Positions 1-5,965 of a stretch of 6,422 nt of DNA are shown here, piece by piece. The stretch's first letter is position 1. The number at the start of each line of letters is the position of its first letter. The notes under the pieces were generated by a model, which saw nothing but the letters and a program-made list of their open reading frames with translations, ran no database searches and had not been told where the DNA came from. This DNA comes from Chloroflexota bacterium (lineage in GTDB: Bacteria; Chloroflexota; Anaerolineae; Anaerolineales; Villigracilaceae): the NCBI GenBank assembly GCA_021823555.1, contig JAKANW010000175.1, forward strand, positions 1 through 6,422, written 5' to 3'. Made by a program: the position numbers and the translations under genes.

Positions 1-1077
1 GCCGGCGAGATATTTGGGCTGACCTACAACGCCTTTGCCCCGGTCAGCATGGTGGCGACCGTATTGATCACTGAGCACGCCATCACCATCCTGGCCCCCA
101 TCTGGGATCGCGTATTGTTCCTGGGTGGCGATCGGGCAGAATTGACACTGCTTCAAAACCTGGAGGAACGACTGCTCACCCAGGGTGATTTGCGCCAATT
201 CCTGGAGGCGATCCTGGCTGCCGTGCGCGATCATATGCAGTCACCTTCTGCTTTTGTAGCCGCGTTGGATGGCGAGGGGCTATCCCTGATTGTAATGGCA
301 GGCAGGCGCAGCCTGCTTGATCAGGAGAACCTGTCAGAGGCGCTTGAAAAAGTGGAAGACCATGGCGCCAGGACGAGACAGGAATTCCAATGGGGCAACT
401 TCTGGGTGCTCCCCCTGTACCAGCGTCGGCGCGGCGATATGGACCGCGACGAAATGCCTCCCTTGTTGGGGGTGTTGGGAGTAGCACGTCTGGGCCAGCA
501 GAAGATGGAAAATGATCAGCGTGAATCTCTCTGGCTGCTGGCGGACCGGGCGGCCCTGGCTTTGGAGGACCGTCAGTTGCAGCAACGGGTTTTCCGCTCC
601 CTGCAGGATTTGCAGCCTCAAGTTGAAATGATCCAGCGTCTGCGCGCGGCGGGACGTTACGACAGCCGCGCCAACCTGTTGGCTGAACCGCTTCCGCAGG
701 AGGCTGATCTTGCCACCTGGGTGAAAGATGCTCTCACTCATTATTGGGGTGGCCCGAAATTGACCAGCAGTCCGCTGATGAAATTGCAGGTTGTCCAGAA
801 AACGGCGAATGAGTTTGATGGGAATGCTCCCAATGCTCTACGGGCTTTATTGCGCAAGGCCGTGGATCAGGTCAAGCCGGAAGGGGATCGTCGTTTTACC
901 ACCGAATGGATTTTATATAATATTCTGGAAATGAAATTTATCGAGGGCCGCAAAGTGCGCGAAGTTGCTTCTCGCCTGGCCATGTCGGAAGCGGATCTGT
1001 ACCGCAAACAACGTGTGGCTGTGGAAGCTGTTGCACATGCGATTCTCGAAATGGAAACTCAATTGTATGAGCAATAG
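1..1077 (+). CDS. Membrane-anchored GAF-domain protein with C-terminal helix-turn-helix-like region (5' end missing)
   Basis: The reading frame is open from the first base, so the gene begins upstream. The ATG at 49 is internal to a hydrophobic stretch and has no ribosome binding site, so it is unlikely to be the start. 358 residues are visible. Residues about 10-38 look like a last membrane helix plus a short exit segment (APIWDRVLFLGGDR). Residues about 52-191 resemble a GAF sensory domain: an amphipathic helix (LRQFLEAILAAV), a beta-rich core, and a closing helix (LLADRAALALEDRQL). No histidine-kinase H-box or ATP-binding motif follows. The last 75 or so residues are helical and include KVREVASRLAMSEADLYRKQ, which reads like a sigma-region-4 or HTH segment. 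By inference it is a membrane-bound one-component sensor or a degenerate kinase relative; the ligand is unknown. It is the first visible gene of the run leading into the S1 gene, 14 bases away. The GAF call is moderate; the DNA-binding call is tentative. Confidence 0.6.
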   Translation, partial: AGEIFGLTYNAFAPVSMVATVLITEHAITILAPIWDRVLFLGGDRAELTLLQNLEERLLTQGDLRQFLEAILAAVRDHMQSPSAFVAALDGEGLSLIVMAGRRSLLDQENLSEALEKVEDHGARTRQEFQWGNFWVLPLYQRRRGDMDRDEMPPLLGVLGVARLGQQKMENDQRESLWLLADRAALALEDRQLQQRVFRSLQDLQPQVEMIQRLRAAGRYDSRANLLAEPLPQEADLATWVKDALTHYWGGPKLTSSPLMKLQVVQKTANEFDGNAPNALRALLRKAVDQVKPEGDRRFTTEWILYNILEMKFIEGRKVREVASRLAMSEADLYRKQRVAVEAVAHAILEMETQLYEQ

Positions 1078-1079
1078 GG

Positions 1080-1086
1080 AAGGAGG
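1080..1086 (+). promoter_or_regulatory. Strong Shine-Dalgarno for the S1-domain gene
   Basis: AAGGAGG is a perfect anti-16S match and ends five bases before the ATG at 1092. It fixes that start over the later in-frame ATG at 1125. It begins three bases after the upstream stop codon, so the gene can be translated strongly from a transcript coming from upstream. Confidence 0.85.
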
Positions 1087-1091
1087 CCTTA

Positions 1092-2036
1092 ATGGTGGCC
1101 CAACGTAAGTCAAATGAAGCTTCGATGCCTGTGATAGACGACGGGTGGTGGGCATCGGTGTTGGCTGAGGAGGGACGATATGCTCCTCCCCCGCCGGTAA
1201 GCCGGGCCAAGCAGGAGCCGAAAGCGGAGGAACCTTCCAAGCCTTCCGCAGATTGGGACCAGGTCAAGGAACTCTATTCACATGACCAGATTGTCAGCCT
1301 GCAGGTGACTGGATATAACCGCGGCGGCCTGTTGGTTGAAGGCAATGGCCTGTACGGTTTCGTGCCCTTCTCGCACCTGGTTGAACTGGCAGGAAACACC
1401 GAAATCACCGATCGGGATGGTTCGCTGCAGACCTACATCGGGCGCTCGCTCAATTTGAAAGTGATTGAATGCGTACCTGAAGATGGGCGCATTGTCTTTT
1501 CAGAGCGGGCAGCCCTATCCGAGCCTGGCAAGCGCACCAATCTCTTTAACGCCATTCAGCCCGGACAGCGCATCAGCGGACAAGTCACAAATATTACCGA
1601 CTTCGGAGTTTTTGTGGATCTGGGCGGCGTGGAAGGGTTGATCCATATCTCGGAATTGTCCTGGGGACGTGTAATCCATCCCAGCCAGGTCGTCCAGTTA
1701 GGCCAATACATCGAAGTGCAGGTACTAGATCTGGCGCCTGAGCGCTGCCGCGTAGCGCTTAGCCTGAAACGCCTGCATCCCAATCCTTGGGAGACCGCAG
1801 AAGTCGCCTTTCCTGTCGGGTCGGTGGTTCCGGCGGTCGTGACCAGCGTGGTTTCGTATGGCGCCTTTGCCCGCCTTGAAGCAGGTGTCGAAGGGCTAAT
1901 CCATGCCTCTGAGATGCCGCTGGAACCGGGCCAGCCCGTCAAAGATTTTCTGAGCGAAGATCAGGCCATTCAAGTGCGCGTCCTGCATGTGGATGCCGCC
2001 CACCAGCGCATGGGGCTTAGCTTGCGCCTCGACTGA
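1092..2036 (+). CDS. Three-S1-domain RNA-binding protein, ribosomal protein S1-like
   Basis: This 314-residue cytoplasmic protein probably binds mRNA at the ribosome, as ribosomal S1 does, or acts as a general RNA-binding factor. Residues 1-60 are a variable, proline- and charge-rich leader. Three OB-fold S1 repeats follow, at about 65-140, 156-226 and 240-313. The second is the most canonical (GQVTNITDFGVFVDLGG, then EGLIHISELSW and VALSLKRL). The third matches well (VTSVVSYGAFARLEAGVEGLIHASEM, ending GLSLRLD). The first is of the type with GGLLVEGNGLYGFVPFSHL, as in N-terminal repeats of bacterial S1. E. coli S1 has six repeats and about 557 residues; a three-repeat form is more like cyanobacterial and plastid S1. 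No nuclease or PNPase domain is fused. The strong ribosome binding site suits high expression. The stop is followed at once by the FtsK gene in the same frame. The S1 fold is very secure; calling it the true ribosomal S1 (rpsA) is less so, hence no symbol. Confidence 0.9.
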   Translation: MVAQRKSNEASMPVIDDGWWASVLAEEGRYAPPPPVSRAKQEPKAEEPSKPSADWDQVKELYSHDQIVSLQVTGYNRGGLLVEGNGLYGFVPFSHLVELAGNTEITDRDGSLQTYIGRSLNLKVIECVPEDGRIVFSERAALSEPGKRTNLFNAIQPGQRISGQVTNITDFGVFVDLGGVEGLIHISELSWGRVIHPSQVVQLGQYIEVQVLDLAPERCRVALSLKRLHPNPWETAEVAFPVGSVVPAVVTSVVSYGAFARLEAGVEGLIHASEMPLEPGQPVKDFLSEDQAIQVRVLHVDAAHQRMGLSLRLD

Positions 2037-2039
2037 TCC

Positions 2040-4244
2040 ATGCCCAGACGCTCCCGCACACCGCGCCATTTCGAACAGGCCGAGCCGCCCACCAGTAACT
2101 GGCTCGACCGCTTGGCGCGTTTCAACCTGCATTTCGGGCGTTTCGCTCGCGATGCAGGCGGAGTGTTTTTATTGGCGCTGGCGCTCATGTCGCTGCTGGC
2201 GCTTTGGCGCATCACCGGCGGCGTGCTGCTTACCCCGTGGGCAACCCTGTTGTCCACCTGGTTTGGATGGGGAAGTTATCTGATCATCCTCGCGCTGGGA
2301 TTCGGGGGATTCGTGCTCCTGCGTCCGCCAACAGGACGTTGGAGTCTGGGCCGCCTCGTCTGGCTCGAGCTCGCTTCACTCCTGACCTTGGGGCTGCTGG
2401 CCGTTATCGGAGGCAACTCCCTCGATCGGGCTGAGGCCGGCATGGACGGCGGGCTGGTTGGCTGGGGGATTTCAAAATTGCTGTGGATGTCGGCTGGCCC
2501 GGTAGGAGGCACGCTGATCCTGTTCATTGCCTGGCTATTGACTGTGATGAGCGGCTTTGGACTGTGGGCAGTTTTGGAGACTCAACTCCTGCGTCTGGCA
2601 GGCGAAGCCCCGCCGCCCGTTGCAGAAGCAGCGCCCCCACCTGCCATAGAAGAGAAAAAGCCATCCGATACGCCTGCCAAAGTTTCGTCCCAAAAGAAAA
2701 AGCCCGCCCCACTCCCGCCCGAATTCCGAACTTCCTTGCGCGCCCCGGAAAAGAAAGATGAACGTCCTGTCAAGGCCCCGCCGCGCGACGAGACCCTGCC
2801 GTCCTTGCAAATCCTGCTGGCCGAGACCGCTGTCCGCGCCGATGAACGTACGATCAACCAAACGGCTGGCATGATCATGAAGACGCTCTCGGAGTTTGGC
2901 ATCCCGGCCACGGTCATTGGTTATCGCGTTGGCCCGGCGGTCACACAGTTCGCTGTCCAGCCTGGTTTTATCAAGAAAGGCTCGGATGAGGAAGACGCCC
3001 AGCAGCTGAAAGTACGTGTAGCGCAGATCGCCTCTTTGGAAAAAGACCTGGCCCTGGCGCTCTCTGCCGAACGCTTGCGCATTGAAGCGCCCGTGCCGGG
3101 GAAGCCTTACGTGGGCATCGAGGTACCCAACCCTCGTTCATCGGTGGTGCGCCTGCGCTCCCTGCTGGAAAGCGAGACATTCCATAAACTCGGCGCGCCG
3201 CTTTCCGTGGCACTTGGGCGTGACGTTTCCGGCCAGCCCCTGGTAGCCGACCTGGCGCGTATGCCGCACCTTTTGATCGCGGGGGCCACTGGTTCGGGCA
3301 AATCTGTTTGTATCACCTCCCTGGCGGCCTGCCTGGCCATGAACAACGCCCCCGAAGACCTGCGCATGGTCATGATCGATTCCAAGATGGTCGAGTTGTT
3401 GCGCTTCAATGGCTTGTCGCATTTATATGGCAAAGTCGAGACCAACATTGAGCGTATCTTGGGCGTATTGCGCTGGGTGGTTGTGGAAATGGAACATCGC
3501 TATCGTTTGCTGGAGGCTGCCCACGCGCGTGATCTGGATAGCTACAATCGCAAACTGTCCCGCCGCGGTGATGCCGCGCCCTTGCCGCGCATTGTGGTGA
3601 TGATTGATGAACTGGCCGACCTGATGATGTCCGCGCCCGACCAAACTGAGCACAACCTGGTGCGCCTGGCGCAGATGGCGCGTGCTACTGGGATTCATCT
3701 TGTGGTCGCTACACAACGCCCCAGCACGGATGTGGTCACCGGCCTCATCAAAGCCAACTTCCCGGCCCGCCTGGCCTTTGCAGTGGCCTCGGGCATTGAC
3801 AGCCGCGTCATCCTTGACACCACCGGCGCGGAGACCTTGCTCGGCCGCGGGGATATGTTGTTCCTCAATCCCGAAGTTGGCAGCCCGACGCGTGCCCAGG
3901 GGGTGATAGTTACAGACATGGAGATCGAGCGCATCATCGCACACTGGCAAAAGGTCAGCGAGATTCCTGCCGAAGATGTACCGCCTTGGGAGAAGTTGTT
4001 GACGGAACCGGATGAGGACGAAGATGACGGCCTGGTGGAACAGGCCATCTCCATCGTCAAGAGTACGCAGCGGGCCTCGGCCTCCCTTTTGCAGCGCCGC
4101 CTGCGTATCGGTTACCCGCGGGCAGCGCGTTTGCTGGATCAGTTGGAGGAGATGGGCATCGTTGGACCGTCGCAGGGCGGCGGCCGTGAACGCGATGTGT
4201 TGGTAAACGAAGAAGATCCGGATATCCAGGACGGGGAAAATTAA
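2040..4244 (+). CDS. ftsK: FtsK/SpoIIIE-family DNA translocase
   Basis: This 734-residue, membrane-anchored, ATP-driven double-stranded DNA pump clears and segregates chromosome ends at the division septum. After a basic N-terminus come hydrophobic segments at about 40-57, 77-94, 106-124 and 154-176, then a proline/lysine-rich linker (about 189-256), shorter than in E. coli FtsK and SpoIIIE-like in scale. The motor follows: alpha part about 257-400, beta part about 400-640, with Walker A GATGSGKS at 415-422 and Walker B VVMIDELAD at 519-527 (D523, E524). The family stretch ATQRPSTDVVTGLIKANFPAR is present at about 557-577. The C-terminal winged-helix gamma domain spans about 664-722 (QRRLRIGYPRAARLLDQLEEMG). 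It reads polar DNA motifs and contacts XerD in relatives. One deviation is MIDSKM at 445-450, where the family usually has MIDPKM. The start is fixed because the preceding stop lies two codons upstream in the same frame. No Shine-Dalgarno is visible, so coupling to the S1 gene is likely. The gene looks intact. Confidence 0.96.
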   Translation: MPRRSRTPRHFEQAEPPTSNWLDRLARFNLHFGRFARDAGGVFLLALALMSLLALWRITGGVLLTPWATLLSTWFGWGSYLIILALGFGGFVLLRPPTGRWSLGRLVWLELASLLTLGLLAVIGGNSLDRAEAGMDGGLVGWGISKLLWMSAGPVGGTLILFIAWLLTVMSGFGLWAVLETQLLRLAGEAPPPVAEAAPPPAIEEKKPSDTPAKVSSQKKKPAPLPPEFRTSLRAPEKKDERPVKAPPRDETLPSLQILLAETAVRADERTINQTAGMIMKTLSEFGIPATVIGYRVGPAVTQFAVQPGFIKKGSDEEDAQQLKVRVAQIASLEKDLALALSAERLRIEAPVPGKPYVGIEVPNPRSSVVRLRSLLESETFHKLGAPLSVALGRDVSGQPLVADLARMPHLLIAGATGSGKSVCITSLAACLAMNNAPEDLRMVMIDSKMVELLRFNGLSHLYGKVETNIERILGVLRWVVVEMEHRYRLLEAAHARDLDSYNRKLSRRGDAAPLPRIVVMIDELADLMMSAPDQTEHNLVRLAQMARATGIHLVVATQRPSTDVVTGLIKANFPARLAFAVASGIDSRVILDTTGAETLLGRGDMLFLNPEVGSPTRAQGVIVTDMEIERIIAHWQKVSEIPAEDVPPWEKLLTEPDEDEDDGLVEQAISIVKSTQRASASLLQRRLRIGYPRAARLLDQLEEMGIVGPSQGGGRERDVLVNEEDPDIQDGEN

Positions 4245-4309
4245 CTTCGGAAAAAGCCCGGTATTTTCGGGTATCATTGAACAATCTTGTCAGAAAGGAT
4301 TGAAGAACG
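4245..4309. other. Intergenic gap between ftsK and the lipid-synthesis unit
   Basis: This is the longest gap in the window (65 bases). It contains a short inverted repeat, CCCG at 4257-4260 and CGGG at 4268-4271 around a seven-base loop. On the plus strand no T-run follows, so it is a poor intrinsic terminator there. On the minus strand the repeat is followed by CTTTTT, though no convergent gene is visible to terminate. ATTGAACAAT (4276-4285 region) is a small imperfect palindrome. A TATCAT at 4272-4277 resembles a -10 box, but no matching -35 lies 16-18 bases upstream. Whether transcription stops or restarts here cannot be settled by eye. Confidence 0.4.
4294..4299 (+). promoter_or_regulatory. 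Shine-Dalgarno supporting a GTG start
   Basis: AAAGGA ends ten bases before the GTG at 4310. The spacing is slightly long, but no in-frame ATG lies near, and the first membrane-proximal and family-conserved residues would be lost with the next ATG (residue 33). The GTG is therefore preferred. Confidence 0.6.
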
Positions 4310-4939
4310 GTGGAAAATATAGCCACTGAAAAATTGACATTCACAGATCGCCTGCGGGTTTGGTTTAAATGGTTTCTTGACCCCGTGGGCAATTTTCTGA
4401 ATCGAATGGGTCTAACCCCCAATGCCATGACGATTTTAGGATTGGCCGGCAACACCATTGGGGCGTTTTTTCTTTCGCAAGGCGAAATGACCAAGGGCGG
4501 CCTGTTTGTCTTGTTGATGACTCCCGTTGATGCACTGGATGGAACGATGGCGCGCCTGCGAGGCGAGCCGAGCGATTTCGGCGCTTTCGTGGACTCAGTT
4601 AGTGACCGCTACTCGGAGCTGATCATCCTGGGTGGGTTGCTCTATCATTTTCTGGCGCAGGGGGACCGTCTGGGTGGCTTGTTAACTTTTGCAGCCGCGG
4701 CGGGTTCGGTGTTGGTCTCTTACGTGAAGGCGCGCGCCGAGTCGCTGCGCTTCGAAGCCAAGATCGGTATTCTGACGCGCGTGGAGCGTTATCTGGTGCT
4801 GGCTCCGCTGCTGGTGTTCAATCAACCGTTGTGGGCGGTTGGGATTATTGCTGTGTTCGCAAATGTCACGGCTCTTCAACGCATCGCGCATGTGCGCCAG
4901 CAAGGGCACGCACGCATGAAAGAAATGAAAAGATTTTAG
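4310..4939 (+). CDS. CDP-alcohol phosphatidyltransferase, phosphatidylinositol-phosphate-synthase-like
   Basis: This 209-residue integral membrane enzyme transfers a phosphatidyl group from CDP-diacylglycerol to an alcohol, releasing CMP. The family signature DxxDGxxAR-x8-GxxxDxxxD is complete: D74, D77, G78, A81, R82, G91, D95, D99. The four aspartates bind the metal ions and D99 is the expected catalytic base. Several hydrophobic helices surround it (about 39-57, 63-74, 101-116, 121-139, 157-185). The substrate is less certain. The stretch SYVKARAE (137-144), ER at 159-160 and QR at 190-191 resemble, from memory, the serine, lysine and arginines that hold inositol phosphate in actinobacterial PIP synthases. 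The GLTPNAMTILG opening also resembles that group. The product may thus be phosphatidylinositol phosphate; phosphatidylglycerol phosphate is the main alternative. Translation starts at GTG. The stop codon is shared with the ribosome binding site of lgt, so the two genes are probably co-expressed. Confidence 0.9.
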   Translation: MENIATEKLTFTDRLRVWFKWFLDPVGNFLNRMGLTPNAMTILGLAGNTIGAFFLSQGEMTKGGLFVLLMTPVDALDGTMARLRGEPSDFGAFVDSVSDRYSELIILGGLLYHFLAQGDRLGGLLTFAAAAGSVLVSYVKARAESLRFEAKIGILTRVERYLVLAPLLVFNQPLWAVGIIAVFANVTALQRIAHVRQQGHARMKEMKRF

Positions 4940-4943
4940 GAGA
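4938..4943 (+). promoter_or_regulatory. Shine-Dalgarno of lgt overlapping the upstream stop
   Basis: AGGAGA starts inside the TAG stop of the upstream gene (4937-4939) and ends six bases before the ATG at 4950. Ribosomes finishing the lipid enzyme stop right on this site, which favours coupled translation and fixes the lgt start. Confidence 0.75.
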
Positions 4944-4949
4944 AACTAC

Positions 4950-5924
4950 ATGATTCAATTTTTATTCGATGGGATCTATTATGTATCCCAGGGTCAAATG
5001 GTTCGAATAGTGGCATATTATGGGATCATACTTATGCTGGGCGCTGTGGCAGGTGGATGGCTGGCGGGCCGCGAAGCCAAACGCCGAGGCTATAACCCTG
5101 AGATGGTCTGGGATCTGTTGATTTATCTGATTATCGGCGGCGTTGTCGGAGCCAGGCTGTGGCACATTTTCACTCCGCCTCCTTCCTCGATTGCGCAGGG
5201 GATAACCACGGCTTATTATCTGTCCCATCCGTTGGACATGATCAACCTGCGCATGGGTGGCCTGGGAATACCGGGCGCAGTCATCGGCGGGGCAATTGCC
5301 ATGATCTTTTTCACCCGGAAATATAAACTGAATTTTGCCGAGTGGGCCGATATCGCCGCGCCAAGCCTGGCGCTTGGACAGGCGATCGGCCGTTGGGGCA
5401 ATTTTTTCAACCAGGAACTATATGGCGCTCCGACCAATTTGCCGTGGAAGATATACATTGATCCCCAACACCGCCTGGCGGGTTTCCTGAACGTTGAATA
5501 CTATCACCCATTGTTTGCGTACGAATCCATCCTGAACCTGGCCAATATGCTGCTCCTGATGTGGGTGACGCGCAATTACGAAGGCAAACGAAAATATGGC
5601 GATGTTTTTCTGGTTTATTTGATCGTCTATCCCGTGATCCGTTTCAGCCTTGACTTTTTGCGACTCGATGCATCCCAAATCGCTGGTATCAATGCTAACC
5701 AGACCGTGATGGTTATCGTTGCAATCTTGGCGGCAGGGGCGCTCTTCTGGCGGCATCGCCGAAAAGACGGTCCGCAGGATACTGCGCACATTGCTTATCC
5801 GGTCGAGCCTTATGGCGGGAATGAGCCTGAAGATGCGGGGGAAGATTCGGAAGAAGACATGATGGAAGAAGAGAATGAAGATGAAGCGGATGCTTCTCAG
5901 GCGTCTCAGAGGACTCTTGTCTGA
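4950..5924 (+). CDS. lgt: Prolipoprotein diacylglyceryl transferase
   Basis: This is the first enzyme of bacterial lipoprotein maturation. It moves diacylglycerol from a phospholipid, canonically phosphatidylglycerol, to the lipobox cysteine of prolipoproteins in the cytoplasmic membrane. It has 324 residues, against about 290 in E. coli. Roughly seven hydrophobic segments are seen, near 20-40, 54-72, 103-121, 133-146, 188-206, 217-237 and 248-267. The Lgt signature is clear: GRWGNFFNQELYG at 147-159, containing R148, N151 and E156, the counterparts of E. coli R143, N146 and E151. Y24 in AYYG matches E. coli Y26, and R231 in VIRFSLDFLR matches R239. The loop holding E. coli H103 reads GGLGIPG (103-109) with P108 at that place, a variant I recall from other deep-branching lineages. 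The C-terminal 40 residues after about 285 are very acidic (EDSEEDMMEEENEDEAD) and outside the usual family length. The gene is coupled to the upstream lipid enzyme, which fits a shared membrane-lipid role. Confidence 0.95.
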   Translation: MIQFLFDGIYYVSQGQMVRIVAYYGIILMLGAVAGGWLAGREAKRRGYNPEMVWDLLIYLIIGGVVGARLWHIFTPPPSSIAQGITTAYYLSHPLDMINLRMGGLGIPGAVIGGAIAMIFFTRKYKLNFAEWADIAAPSLALGQAIGRWGNFFNQELYGAPTNLPWKIYIDPQHRLAGFLNVEYYHPLFAYESILNLANMLLLMWVTRNYEGKRKYGDVFLVYLIVYPVIRFSLDFLRLDASQIAGINANQTVMVIVAILAAGALFWRHRRKDGPQDTAHIAYPVEPYGGNEPEDAGEDSEEDMMEEENEDEADASQASQRTLV

Positions 5925-5953
5925 TTGACCTGGCATTCTCGCTCCGTTATGCT
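5925..5953 (+). promoter_or_regulatory. Candidate sigma-70-type promoter before the ABC transporter gene
   Basis: TTGACC (5925-5930, five of six consensus bases) is followed after exactly 17 bases by TATGCT (5948-5953, four of six). It begins on the base after the lgt stop codon. A start about seven bases after the -10 box would fall near 5960, giving a leader of only about six bases and leaving out the GGAG site at 5954-5957. The promoter may therefore give an almost leaderless transcript, or be a chance match with the gene read from upstream. Confidence 0.4.
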
Positions 5954-5957
5954 GGAG
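5954..5957 (+). promoter_or_regulatory. Shine-Dalgarno of the ABC transporter gene
   Basis: GGAG lies eight bases before the ATG at 5966. An in-frame GTG at 5957 overlaps it and is therefore disfavoured. The ATG also gives the usual short N-terminus for the family (MIETNDLSKQF). Confidence 0.6.
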
Positions 5958-5965
5958 TGAAGAAT

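Noticed and set aside
49..51. ATG at 49 as the start of the GAF protein
   Set aside because: The frame is open to the first base, there is no Shine-Dalgarno before it, and it falls inside a hydrophobic segment. The gene is treated as truncated by the window.
1078..1085. FtsK-orienting (KOPS-like) octamer near GGGAAGGA
   Set aside because: It misses the GGGNAGGG pattern by one base and is fully explained by the Shine-Dalgarno of the S1 gene. I noticed no exact match elsewhere.
3423..4277. Long minus-strand open frame opposite the 3' half of ftsK and the following gap
   Set aside because: It lies antisense to highly conserved motor and gamma-domain codons, and its translation shows no recognisable domain. 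It is best explained as a by-product of the codon bias of ftsK.
4251..4277. Intrinsic terminator after ftsK
   Set aside because: The stem is only four base pairs and no T-run follows on the plus strand. It is noted within the gap but not called as a terminator.
5418..5936. Minus-strand open frame opposite the end of lgt
   Set aside because: It mirrors the conserved lgt coding frame and the acidic tail (giving an F/I-rich start), with no domain or ribosome binding site.
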